DNA of 64,000 nucleotides, taken from NCBI GenBank assembly GCA_021234155.1, contig JAJEKV010000030.1, forward strand, positions 818,901 to 882,900, in the 5' to 3' direction. A program made the position numbers and the translations under genes. This document shows, piece by piece, positions 32,699 through 45,200 of the stretch; the first letter of the stretch is position 1; each line of letters begins with the position of its first letter. The stretch is from Isoetes taiwanensis. Lineage: Eukaryota; Streptophyta; Lycopodiopsida; Isoetales; Isoetaceae. The notes beneath the pieces were generated by a model. The model saw only the letters and a list, made by a program, of their open reading frames with translations. It was not told where the DNA came from and did no database searches.

Positions 32699-35575
32699 AT
32701 GGACCCCTTGGTGGTTTTGGCGATTTCTCTTATTGTGATGGCGATCTTACCATTGCTTTTCTTGCGCAGTCGCATGCGCATTGCCCAGCCAGACCTGGTA
32801 CTGAAAATTTTTAATGTATACCCTTCAAATTTATCAGTGTCATGATCTATTATCTCGCTTCCGCAGCCTGCAGAAACCGCTCGCACCCAAGAACCTTTGC
32901 AACCTCCTACTTCAACTTCTACAGCTCGCAGAATGCGCAGAAGGCCTGCCCCATCTGTTGCTTCTACTTCTGCTAACGGTATGTAATTTAAGATCCAGTT
33001 TTTCATCCCCTACTTTCAATCCTTAGTAAGCCATATTTTTCCATATTGGCCATTCTCAAGCCATTCTGGTGTACGATTTATACATATAGGAGCCAGGTAA
33101 TTGAATGAAAAATTGGTAACATCGTTGCCTTGGAAAATTGCAGCTATACTTATATACAATTGTACATTTATCCTACAATAATGCACATTTCATCATTTCT
33201 GATCAGTTAAGCTTCCCTTAAAGCAATAGAAAATAAGAATTGTATATTGTAGGCACAAATGTTTCCTTCTTTATATGTAAGCAGGAGGACGTATTCTCTC
33301 ATCCCAATGAATAATCTTGACTTTGCTTATCAGTCCTACGGGCAGAAGTGCATCATCTAAATAGTCCTGTTTCTAGATCTCGTGTGCTCTCTTGTTGTTT
33401 TACCAGCATGTTTACAACCATTTCATTACTTTTTCATCTGCGCCCCTTTGGTTGTTTTCCCGCAGCACACATTCATCAAAATCATACAAGCATTCTTTGT
33501 AGGTTGGATGTGCTGATAAAGTTCTCCTCAAATAGCGTATAAATGTTATTTTTCAAGTTTTTCAATACATGTTCACCAATCTCCATGCAAAACAGACATC
33601 TATTCAAACTTGTCTTCACAAATCTAATTATGCTCGCTACATCGTAGCATCTATATGGCATCTATATAGCGCGTTAGGCTTTTCACATTTATTGGTTCAC
33701 CAGTTGCAGATGATGATGGCGAAGAAGCTGAGCCAGGGTATTATGTAGCTAAGGCTTCAAAGAAGAAAGAAATGAAGAAACAGGAAAAAGAAGAACGCAG
33801 ACAGGTTTTATCAGCTGACATTATGGTTTGCCATTATTTTACGGTTGCTGTTACATGTGTGATACATGTCCCTGTAGGCAGAGGCGGCAGCTCTAGATCA
33901 TCGTAAAGAGAAACAGGAGCGGCAAGCAGAGATGCGTCGGCAGAAAGATGAAGAGCGGGAAGCTGAAGAACGGAAAAAGGTTATCCTTTGCTGTATACAA
34001 CATAGTAGTGAATGAAAAACCATCTATGTTTTGGTTACCATCTTCCTGCATGCATATAGGAAGAGGAGATGCTTAAGGAGAAAGCTAAACAAGAAGCGGC
34101 TGCCGCGGAAGATTTTGAAAAATGGAAAGGGAGTTTTTCAGTTGAGAATGAGGGCACTGCAGAGGAAGCTGAACAACAAGCACGGGCACTTCTTGTTGAC
34201 TTTGTTGATTATATCAAGGTTTGTCCTATGCCCAGAATCAAAACAAAAGCCAGCTGCTGCCATTCAAATTAAAGTTAATGATCATAGAGTTTCCTTTTCA
34301 TACTAATTATTGTCATACGAGTAGACATTTTTTACCTGGTAGGTTAATCGGGCATGTTGATGATTGCCAGAAGCACAAATGTGTGGATCTGGAGGAACTT
34401 GCTGCAGAATTTAATCTGCGTACACAGGTAAGCTTAACTTCCACACAAATTCATATACATAGGGATAAGGTAAATTATGTTAAGACTCCTGATGTGCATC
34501 GGGCAGTGATAATTGGTGCACTCTCTATGTTGCAATACACATGAAAACTTTAGGAATCAGATTGGAGATGGTAAGGTGGTAGAAGATGCAGATTTTCTCA
34601 TGCATTCCAGGCTAAGTGCCTGGCATGACAGAAAATGTGGTGGCCTTTGACAAAGTGAAGAGGATTCAGATACAATGGATGTGAGGTTCATCTGCATTGT
34701 CAGGAGCTGAGTTCGTCTGCATTGTCAGGGGCTGAGACTGCAAAGCATTGATCTGAATGCGTTTGCCATTTCTTTCCAGGGAGATTTTTTATCATAATGT
34801 CCCACAAGTTGTTGCCTTTAACAATGGAAACGGAGTTGTCAATATTTTGTTTTCTATTCTACCTGGCCAAACGATGTTCTATCATGTTCCTGCCTGAGTT
34901 GTTGGCTCCTTTTTCCCTCTCCATTCCAGTTCTGCTTGCTGTTCCCTTTTTTCAACACATGAAGGAGGATGCTGCATGGGTACGCAGGTTGCTTAACAAC
35001 AAGTAGCTTTTCTTTCCTACGTTTCTAATGTTTGAATTTTAGGTTTTTTAGAAGAGTAAGCTTAAAACGTTGGAATGATTCAAGTCCACGCCATCTTTTA
35101 CTTTATAGTCTTTGACTTTTAAACCTCTATAAAGTTAGTTGACCTCCTTAGTCTTTCTATAACTGTGCTGAATCATTTTTGTGGAGCTGTGTGGTGGCTG
35201 TTGTGTCTAATGACCTCATATTGGCATAACAGGATTGTATCTCAAGAGTACAATCATTAGAGCAGACGGGTAAGATTTTGCATGAACTTGTATTCATTAT
35301 GTTGTATTGACATAGAAGTTATGGGTTACCCTTTTGCAACTGCAGGACGTATTTCGGGAGTAATGGATGATAGAGGTAAGTTTATTTACATCTCCCCAGA
35401 AGAAATGAAAGCTGTAGCTGATTACATCAAACGGATGGGACGTGTGAGCATTGCACACCTTGCAAGCAAATCAAATCAATTTATTGACCTTGAGCCAAAA
35501 GATGATGTGACTAGTTTGAACTGCAAGGAAAATATGGGCTTTGACATTGAACCGCAATGCATATCAGCTGTGTAA
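32699..35575 (+). CDS. DDRGK1: DDRGK domain-containing protein 1 (UFBP1), UFM1-pathway adaptor
   Basis: Eight exons: 32699-32797, 32867-32978, 33704-33804, 33878-33979, 34060-34218, 34371-34427, 35233-35269 and 35346-35575. All introns are GT-AG, and the frame is intact for 298 residues (human homologue 314). Residues about 4-22 form an N-terminal membrane anchor. A Lys/Glu/Arg-rich coiled coil spans roughly 75-155, followed by a winged-helix/PCI-like C-terminal region with [19 protein letters not shown] is residues 230-234. Known role: at the ER membrane it binds the E3 ligase UFL1 and is needed for ufmylation of ER-bound ribosomes. The DDRGK Lys aligns with human K267, a reported UFM1 site. 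The C-terminal tail after LASKSNQF diverges from animals. It is the only clearly functional gene in the window. Confidence 0.95.
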
Positions 35576-35689
35576 ATTTGCAAAGTTAGAACCTGTCAGG
35601 TAAATTGAATGAGGTGTATCTTTGTTGTTATAAGAAATGTAATAGCAAAACATGGGGGAACCTCCAATTCTCAGCAAACCGCACCATGG

Positions 35690-36000
35690 TTGGCATGATA
35701 GCAGAATGGTTAGTTCTACTATGAAAGGATCCACTTCTGGCTAGACTGTCCCCTTTTCTGGCTCTCTTTGCTTCGATTCATACCGGTCATTCATACCGGT
35801 CCTTGTAGCATGCTTGACGGTCTTTGCTTTTAAAAGTCCACCAGGATGAAAAATCAACTGCTCATAGGGATTTGGCATGATAGCAGAATGGTTATTTCTA
35901 CTATGAAAGGATCCACTCCTGGCTAGACTGTCCCCTTTTTCAAGTCCGTCGGGATGAGAAATCAATTGCTCACAGGTTGGGAGCATCCTGAGTTGCACTA
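35690..36000. repeat. Imperfect tandem duplication, unit about 180 bp
   Basis: GGCATGATAGCAGAATGGTTA and the following 50 bases recur at 35690 and 35873. The downstream AAGTCC..GGATGA.AAATCAA.TGCTCA segment recurs at about 35836 and 35942. It lies just downstream of DDRGK1. Confidence 0.8.
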
Positions 36001-36119
36001 GTGAGCTAAGGGATGGCTTACCACTGTTTGACTGTGATGAATGTTTTCGAACAGACGTGGATTTTCATCTGCTGTTCCACTTCTGTCGGAATCTTTATTT
36101 CCTTTCATAAAATTTTTAA

Positions 36120-36300
36120 GATTATTCTGCATTAAAAGCAAATGTCTCCATTCTGCTAAAAGCTCCAACCTGTAGAGTCGTGTTCATACTTAATTTATTT
36201 TCCATCTTCCATCTTAAATTCTTAAGATTGTTCCACATTAAAAGTAATGCGTCCATTCTGCTAAAAGTTCCAACCTGGAGAGTTGTGTTCTAACAGGTTG
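36120..36300. repeat. Imperfect tandem duplication, unit about 110 bp
   Basis: ATTAAAAG..AATG.(G/C)TCCATTCTGCTAAAAG.TCCAACCTG.AGAGT.GTGTTC occurs twice, near 36130 and 36237. Confidence 0.75.
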
Positions 36301-36880
36301 GCTGTTTAATGCTTTAAACTCCGGTATTGACGTATGCTTTTAATAACTCGACCCTGCATGATAAGTATACCAAAAAATTCCTTTTCATTACATCCCAAAA
36401 TCGAGTGGCCAATTTAATACTCAATTGTAGGACCAAATCCAATTTGAGATATTTGCATAAATACAAATATTAGTCAGGTAGGAAGGAGAGAGCGGACCTC
36501 TGGTTTGGTCCCAAGCCAGTTTCCAATAGACAGCGCCCGCAATTCGGCTTACTCAGCATGCAGCCCACAAACGTGCAGGGTAGGCCGACAACCTTCGTGC
36601 GGAGTGGAATTAGAAATTCCAAGTAAGCATGCCTCCACCGGAGACAGAACCCCATTCCTCGCGGCCCAAGTTTGCTACTTTACCGTGATGACCCTTTGCT
36701 GGGCGTGCGTAATCCCATGAGCCATAACCTCTGGGGCTAAGGAAGTGGTGGTGCTCCCTGAGCGCATAGATGGGCAAGCTGGCAGCAAGATCCCAAGTCC
36801 GAGAGGCTTTGGCCGAGGGGCTTTAGGAGTCGCCGAGGCCCCTCCCGTGACGCATTTAATGATACCAGGAGCGTGCTCAC
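36300..36880. other. Spacer before the second plus-strand LINE
   Basis: No gene is supported. The GC-richer part after about 36480 may be a separate degraded repeat or the LINE 5' end, but nothing is recognisable. Confidence 0.4.
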
Positions 36881-39800
36881 ACGCAGCCTAGAATGGATTC
36901 AAGATACGCTGGGCACCGGCCGACATTTGCAGAAATGGAGGCTCGGGCCTTCCAATCAAACACAATGAAGAGAGCTGTGCTGACCCCACTCGGCCCTCCC
37001 CGCCAATATAGTTGAGGTAGATCACCCAGAAACACTCCAAGCCTATTTCCAATTTAGTCTCTTGCGCCAGAGCTACGAGGAAAAGCGGCAACCTAAACAG
37101 GGGGTTCGTGTCCGGCCGATGATCGCGGGCTGTTGGATCTTGGATGGATGGCCCACCCAAGCCTCTTCTGAGGGGATGGCACTGACAAGGTGGCATGGGT
37201 ATGCTCATGGGCTGACGAGGCGGATTTGATGCCGGCGTTGCTCACGCTTGATAACCCGCCGCTTCTTGTCCCATATGATCAGACGTGCCCCCGCTTCAAT
37301 CGATGGGATGACGGGCAGAAGAAGAAGGGCCAGAAGAATCCTTCTTCCCAAAGAATATTTATGGACAAGAAGATTTTGAGTCGGAATGTCCGAGGGGTTC
37401 GCTTCGCCACCGCGAAGAGAACGAGAGTGGCGCTGGACCGCTCAAGTAAGATGGACTCCGGACATCTTGTGCCTTCAAGAACATAAGTGTCACAGGTGAC
37501 GCCAATCACCGACATGTTTAGTCTGCAATACGCTGCGCAGTTTGCCTCCTCGGGCCTCCAAGGGTGGGTCCGCCAAGGAAAGATGCATGTACAGTGACTT
37601 TTACCCCTGGCCGTAATCGCTAGCGATGGGTCATTATCAAGTGGTGGGAGGGACCACACGAGTGGGGATTGTGAATGTCTATGCCTACAATAGTGCCGGC
37701 TGCAGGGAGCCGCTTGTGGGTGTCAGCCGGAGGGTGGCCCGGGCCGTTGTTGGGTGATTTTTACATGGTCGGGGACTACTCATGATAGGTGTGGCGCAGG
37801 AGCCAAAGTGGTACAAGGTTTTGAGTGGAGCAATGGTCGGGTTGTTAGACTCCCCGCAAGATTTGGCGAGTCGCTCAGCTTTTTCCACATTTATTTGGTG
37901 TAAACGCTGGGTATCGGGACGGATTCGATCTGGCGATGCTCGACATGACAGATGCTATGCTAATACTCTAGCATTGCACCGCTCGCTTCGGGCAGTTTAG
38001 GAATATTTTGTCCACCGCAGCCTCTCACCATTTTCCCCGCTTAATTTCTTGTGATAATGAAAGTGCAGTCGGGTATGCGCAAAGGTTCAAATTAAACACC
38101 GGGTTGCCTAAAGGATGCTGATTTTCCTCCGGGATGCCACCGTTCGCACCTTCGAGATAACTTCTGGATGTCGAATGGTGAAGGCCCCGGCCGAGGTCAA
38201 GGCACTCGCCAAGTTGTGGGGAAGCTCTGAGTGCATGGCAAGAGCGGGAGGCTTAGGAGGCATTGTATCGAATTGAAACCCTCGATCTCGCCTCGGCCCT
38301 GATGGTAAAAGTGAGAATGAGATACCGCATTTCAGCCAGATGAGTCCAAGAGGGACGCCAAGGATGAAGGCTGGGATCACCGGGCTAGGGGAAGGGGACA
38401 CCACTTCTAATGTTCTTTAAGGTCGTGACGACGTAAGAAATATGCAAAACAATGTCGCCTTTGGTATTGCCCCGATGGCCACATACCGTGACTCCTTGTA
38501 GATATTTAAATGTGCCACTTTTCAACATTTCTCCCAGCTTAGATATCCCTACACCGAACGTGAATGGAAGAGATCGTGGCTCGCAAAGGGTGTCATGCAA
38601 GGTGTCACGATATAAGGTGTGTTAAGGCCTTCCACTTAAAAAGCAGATCTTGAGGAGGCTTGCCGCCGCTTTGCCCCTCATAAGTGCATTCCTATGGAGT
38701 TCTTCCAAGAATACCGGAATGGGTGGAAAATTCGCTGATGCGTGCCTATGAAGATCCTAAGGAAGGCTTAGATTATAGACTCAACACCGGCCGCATCTCG
38801 TTAATACCGTGAAGAAGCCATCTACCATTTTCGATTACGCCCGACACGCTTTTCGGCCGGTGGTAGACAAGATAATCTAAGGCCCTCCCCTTAGGACCGC
38901 AAGTTGTCCCGGCGGAGGCTATTAGTCCCATGGGGCCCGGCTTCATCTCCCGGCCTATTACATTTTAATAATATAGCTTATGCGATTCGAGGAATGCTTC
39001 ATTAAGCGCAGAACAGTCAACGGATAGTGTACTTGAAACCGGATTTTGCAAAAGCCTATGATAGTGTTCGCTGGGATTTTTGAAGAGGATGATGTTAGCT
39101 TTGGGTGTGGTGAGAGCTTTACGCCAGAGCTCAAGCTCTTAGCCCTGGCGCCCAGTCATCACGACCAGAGGTGGGGCATGGAGTTTGCCGGATGCCCTTT
39201 AGCCCTTCCTATTCACCATTGTTGCGTAAGCCCTCTCTTAAATTGTTGACTTCGGCCAGAGGTGGGTGTTATGGAGGGGTTGAGGATGGGCGATGGGCAC
39301 AAAACATTGGAAGTCAAGACCGGGATGACACCTTTCTTTCCTACAAAATGGATGAAAGGAATCTGTTAAACATGAAGGAGCTCGGACACATTCTCTTGCC
39401 TCAGGCTGCCCATGAATTGGACGAAGTGCTCTGGGTGATGTGGCCAGCAGAGATCCACATGCCCGTAGTCGCGGTCCCAATTCTTTTGGCTAATGCAGCC
39501 ACAGGGATGCTCTAGGCTCTTGGGTACCCCTGCTCTCGGCATTGACATTTCTGGCAAGCAGGTATTTGGGAGGACATTTTGGTGGACTGCTGGGCCGCAC
39601 CTTTAATTGGTGGAAGGGGAAAAACTTTCCATGGCTGCAGGTCACAAAGTGGGCTTAAGTCCGCTTTATGCTCACCATATTTATATGGCATCTATCATTC
39701 CGCCGTAAAAGCAAGGTTCGGAAATTTCCTCTATGATTCGTGAATCTCAGATGGGGAGACAATGAGGAAGGGCGGCCGTCAAGGTTGCTCTGGTGGAAAT

Positions 39801-40690
39801 GCGCGTAGCTTCATGGCGCCTCGGGCTTAGACCTCTCCCCATAGCAAGGTCCCGACTCCAAGCTCATCTTTATGTTCTAGAATACGCCGACTCGGGCCGC
39901 ATGGTCTTGCTTCATCGCCGCCCCCCATTCGGGATAGTTTTCCATAAACCGCCCAGCCCCCGCATGGGCTTCCTATGGGTATTATTTGCCGATATCGTCA
40001 GATGTTAATGCCTCTCCTTTTTCAAGTGGGCTCCGCCAGCCCGAGCAGGTCCCGCCGCCATTTGCGTATTGACGCCGAAGTTCTATTTCCAATTAGAGTC
40101 ATCGCCATGGTGGATCCTGCTCGACCTCGTGCATCACCTTCGGTGTTGGCAAAGATCCGCCGATCCTCGAAGTCCTGTGATGGACAAATTTTGGGGTCTT
40201 GACATGGGGGATTGGTATGTCGACGCAGCCGGGCACTCGGCAGCCTTTTCGGCCACATGTGTTTCGGAACATTTCGTGGAACAAGAGATTGTGCTATCCG
40301 GGCTGGGTCCAATACTCGCAATGAACTCCTCAAGACGCTACCGATCGAGTGTGGAGTTGTCATCCAAAGGTGACCCCCAAACCCATAAAGTCCCCGCTAT
40401 GAGTCGTTGGCAATTCAGATGAGTTGCCTCCCCTGACGTACCGAGTCTCCAGTAATCGAGATGATCGGGCAACATCTGGAGATGGGTGTGGAACCCAATC
40501 TCGCCCCCGAAGATTCGGGTATTGCTGTGGCAGATAGTGCACCAATCCCTGAGGGTGAATACTTGGGTTCACAGGATCAATCCGTTGATTAGTGACGGGT
40601 GTCCAATGTGTGGTGCCTGTATTGAGACCCTGGAACACTGTATGTTTGGGGGATTTTTCTTGGAGGGTTTTTTCTTTATGGGTTAAGAGG
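36880..40690 (+). mobile_element. Plant L1-like LINE, heavily decayed, plus strand
   Basis: KKILSRNVRGVRFATAKRTR (about 37366-37425) is the start of a plant LINE endonuclease (KILSWNVRGLG). A GDF-like motif follows near 37757. VYLKPDFAKAYDSVRWDF (about 39030-39080) is RT motif A. SPPKIRVLLWQIVHQSLRVN with DGCPMCGACIETLEHCMF (40500-40650) is the zf-RVT tail. The copy is full of stops and indels. No A-tail is present at its 3' end, so it was cut after the zf-RVT region. Confidence 0.82.
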
Positions 40691-41163
40691 GTTATTTTTT
40701 GCTTATAGATGAAATTGTAGACAATTTAGTGGCATTAACGAATAACCAAAAAAAATTGAATATGACAGTTGATGTAAATGAAGAAAAACTTGGCACACGT
40801 TTATTTAATGAACCATATGGAAGAAGCATAGCAGACTAACATGTTGCAAAGGATTGATTGCAAGACATCATCTGTAAGTACAGATTGGATGATGTCGATA
40901 GACAATTTTGGATCTTGATAAACATGGATTCAATAGCGAGAACCACTATAAAGAATTTCAACATCATGCTTTTCAAATATATGTTATGCTAGGTAGCAAG
41001 ATGGAAGTTATATATTACATTACTGACTGAAAATAGTAGATGCAAAGCATCCTAAAGGATGTGCTGGATGTGAGTACCTTGCATTTCAATTGGTGTTAGG
41101 ATAAAGTCTCTTTAGTGATACGTGCATCTTCATTTTCTGAAACTAAATCAAGCCTGATTCCAG

Positions 41164-41870
41164 GTTTTGGAAGGGCGGTCCTATAAGTTTTAAATTTCCC
41201 GGTTGAGTAGTAAACCGCTCTTCGTCGACATTAACCGTAGGCGATGATAGGAGCGAGGTCGATTATGGTCACCCTCGAAATGGGTTCCTCGAAAGTATCT
41301 TGAAAAAAATGTTGTCAAAGGTAATGCATGCAATTTCTTGAACTTCAAATTATCACATTACATGGAGCAAGCTTACACATTCATATCCTTTCGATCACCT
41401 ATTAACATCCCGAGTCTCATTTATTAAAGCTCATTACCGGCATTCAAGCCCCGATAAACAAGACAATAGATGAACTCGAGATGTAAAATGAATCGCCTTG
41501 AAGGCCAATTCTTTGGGGATGGGTAACGATCTCATATTCCTACTTTTGTGTGGACTCAGGTTATGTTTCACTGATGATTTTTTTTTGCAGCAAGGCTTAA
41601 CGACATTCATTCATTGTATGTTTTGCAGGCACAACTTTATACCATCTTGGAACTTTGCAGGGCGTTTCATCAGATTTTCAAATCTCATCTTGATGGAGGG
41701 TATGTATATAGTTTTTCTAACAACTTACAAACTAATATTAAACATTCTTATGATGAAATTTGTTGTAATGATTCTGAAGGCGGCCTGGTTGTGAGCAGAT
41801 ATATACAGTTTTTGATAGTCAACTACCTGCTGCATTCAAGAAATTGCCTTTAGACAGGCATTTATCTTCG
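41164..41870 (+). pseudogene. Dynamin-related protein 1 (phragmoplastin-type) pseudogene, four exons
   Basis: Exon a (41164-41320): VLEGRSYKF, then KFP-VVNRS, Met-Gly-Ser and ending KKMLSK|GT. Exon b (about 41340-41522): INKTIDELEM, then NRLEGQFFGDG|GT. Exon c (41629-41699): AQLYTILELCRAFHQIFKSH followed by LDGG|GT. Exon d (41780-about 41870): RPGCEQIYTVFDSQLPAAFK, then KLPLDRHLS. These are consecutive middle-domain blocks of plant DRP1 proteins (LEGRSY ... NRSQADIN ... INKTIDELE ... AQLYTILE-CRAF ... VFD-QLPAA-KKLPFDRHLS). Stops and shifts interrupt a, b and d. The GTPase domain upstream and GED downstream were not found. Introns are kept, so this is not a retrocopy. In the family the protein pinches membranes at the cell plate. 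Confidence 0.85.
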
Positions 41871-42084
41871 ATTTGTTGTTATGATGTCTCAAGAAGGGAT
41901 CAAACAAAACAGAATCGCTTTTATTGTTATAGCAACTAAAAATTTCAGTCCTCTGTGGCCGGAGGTTGAGGTGGCACTTGAAAGTTATATTTTTGTAATA
42001 AATCAAAATTGCTATTTTAGAACATTGTCATTTTGTGAAGATGATGGTACCCATTTGCATCACTAACTCCTCACCAACCGCACA

Positions 42085-42225
42085 ACAACAATGGCGACCG
42101 AGAGTTTACAGGTAAGAGTAGGTTTGGAGCAGTCACAACATATCCTAGGTATATTCCAGCATATACCTAGGATATGCCAAAAGCCCACATAAACAAGGGT
42201 TTGCCCCCCTAGGGGCAACCCAAAA
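42085..42225 (+). repeat. Two-hairpin dispersed repeat, copy 1
   Basis: A perfect 15-bp inverted repeat ATATCCTAGGTATAT/ATATACCTAGGATAT (42140-42154, 42161-42175) with a 6-base loop is followed by a second hairpin, TTGCCCC/GGGGCAA (about 42201-42218). The whole block from AACAATGGCG to CAACCCAAAAATG recurs at 48545-48697. Confidence 0.9.
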
Positions 42226-42229
42226 ATGT

Positions 42230-45200
42230 ATTAATCCACATTGTGACCAGAGACCATTAGTGTTCAGAACAAAAATGCTCATTTTGTACCTCTCAAACAT
42301 TAAAAACCAACAACGTGTCTCTCTTGCAAAACAATCAATATGTGTAAAGTATTTTTGTTTCTAGGAAGAGCTATTCGACATCGATGTTGAAGTCAAGAGT
42401 GTGTAATAAAGACAACATGGTATCCTCAAACCTTTACATCATATAAACTCCAATGGATCTTGACTTCAACATGCATGATAGATCATTGCAAAGAAGTAAT
42501 CCAAATGTTTAGCTGAATACCATATTAGTTTAACCTATTCGAGTGTTTTCCTAGCCTAAGGCCATGTATTGTCCACGTAAAATCTTTAGATGGTTAGTGA
42601 TATTTTGAGTTTCTTGCTCTTTGGGATTATAGCCCTTCACAGACCAGAGGTTTGTAAGGTCTTTGGATTCGAATTTTTGGCTTCGAATTTTTGGCATTTC
42701 ATTCTTTGGTCTCTCCTGTCTTTGTTTTCTTTTTCTCAAAGCCCCCATGACATGAAGTGGGTTTTGCTTGATCCTCAGGGACAAATACCTGGACAACTTG
42801 ATCCTCAAGCCATTTATTTTACATAAACAGATTAGAACAATTTTTGGCCCTTAATATTGACAACAGGCGCAAGCATTATAAGTGATACATTCTATCTTAA
42901 ATCTTTTCTACCATTTGCATTACTAAGTCACGGAAATTTCCATGATTATATTTCTATCATCAACAATTCCCCCATGTCTTTCTTTGACGAGCCACATATT
43001 TTGCAAAGTGGTTTATAGTTACTTGTCGAAAATTAGAATGTGAATCCTCTATTGCTTTTATTCTCTGTGCCACCAACTTAAAAAACAACAAACAAAGAAA
43101 ATAAAAATAACGGGCAAAGGCATGTGCATAGGCATTACCATAACGGTAAAACATTAAAAGCCTTGCATATTTCGAAGAATAAAACCAACAACAGAAATGA
43201 AATCTCGTTTATGAGAAATATAAAACCGCTTTACACAAATAACAGATCAAATCTAGTGTTGCTTTCGCCATCTCGGAAGCGATTATTTGGCCACAACTGG
43301 AAAAAGAAATGGGACATTCGCTAGACAACGCATCAAGCAGGGGACATTCCTAACTCTAAGAATAGCAAGACGGATCTAAATATCTTACTCTGCTAGTTTG
43401 AAATATATGCTTGAGTGCATTGTTGAAACTGTTGCACAGCCAAAGTTAGTGCAAAGCCATGGTTTCTCCATTCATTTGCAGAAATAAAGGTTTCTCCCTT
43501 CATTTGCATAAATAAATCTTTGGTCTTTCAAACAGATCCTCTCTCTTGGCTCACGATTTCGATCATAGCATGCCCAAGTAATACATAAAGAATATATCTA
43601 TCCACATTTTTCCTTATAAACAGAAAGAATTGCATGCACACTGAACATAGATATTCAATTCTAACCTAGTGTCAATTCTAACCTCTTATCGTGTGAGCCA
43701 ATATTCCTCGATAACCCGAGAGTCCTGCAGATGAATGCTTCATAATAGCATCTAGAAACTGAATGATGGAATATAACATGTAGAATCATTGTCATGTAGA
43801 AAGTAACATCGAGCTTTTGCTTGGACTCTGGAATTCATTGCATATTGTCAATTTTATGCAATGCACGTTTATGCAGGATGACACATCTATATGTGAAGTC
43901 CTGATATCAACAAATCTCATAAAACTATGTTCTGCACTACCTTGCCCTGACTAGGTTGCAAGAACATACAGTGTTACCTTGTGTTTTTCCTGACTCTCTC
44001 TACTTTATGATCTCTTGAAAAAGCGCATAAAGGTATAATGAACAGATGCAGAACATCTAAGCCTTTTGAGCAGGCCCTCGAAATGACATCTTTGGAGGAT
44101 ACAGACTTAGTATAAATACATAATGCGTGTGTCCAATCTTGCAAATACCTCCAATTCAGCAGAAAAAATCACTTGAATGCTATTTCAACACCTCTAACTA
44201 AAGAGCTTCTGTAGTGCATTTCCAGACTGGAAACCTTAGTATGCTGCCCAAACCGAGATGGAAACGAGATAGATTTACACTAGCTTTTAGAAAAGCCATG
44301 TAAAAAGTTTTGAATCCATGGGACAATGAATGCAAATCTTACAAAACTTCCAAACTGGAAAAAAGGGACAATACCAAGTTTAACACTAGAGTCGTCACAT
44401 GATGAACCAGAAAAGGTGCATTTGCACTGTTTGCTTTAAAATTCATATAAAATCAAAGGTTCAATAATCAGCCAAACCCTTCTTATATGTTAATATATAG
44501 CGATCACATTGCATGGGAAAAAAATACCTAAAAATCTATTGGTCCCCATTCATGAGAGTTACACTTAGGTAAACCCAAGGGGGTCAAGTCCGTTTAAGCT
44601 ACATGTTTAGATAAAGTAAAACTGTCTCGGTAAGATGATTTTTTATGATTTTTTTTCATTATTTTTGTATTTTTCTACACGAGTTAGAGAGTAAGACACA
44701 AAAAGCGCACCTCAATCCGAGGTCCGAGAAGGGAGATAGGGCTGTTTGAACATGGCGAGGGTCAAAGCTGGCCGCTTGTCTTACAGGAACCAATACTTGG
44801 TTTCCGTAAAGCTGTTCCCAAATCAAATCTCTAACTTTTGCGGGGAAAATGAATTTTGACCCAAAATTTTGAATATAAGTATTAGACAACTTGCTTTTAT
44901 CTAAGAAAAATGTCCATTAGCCTTGATGATGAGGTTACTTTTTATTTTTCAATTACAAGTGAATGATAACTTATGTCTATATAGGAGTAAAATGATTCAA
45001 AGTCATCCAAAAAAATCACATTATGAAAGGTTACCACGGTATGGAATCACCCAAAACAAAACATTAAAAAGCCATAGCGTTTGTTTTCAAGAAATCAAGA
45101 AAGGTTAAGTACACACTAAAACCATTACCGGGTCCACCTTCTTTTTAAAATTAAGAACTCCCTCATGTTAATCAATTTCAGTTTCAATTGCGGGATATAA

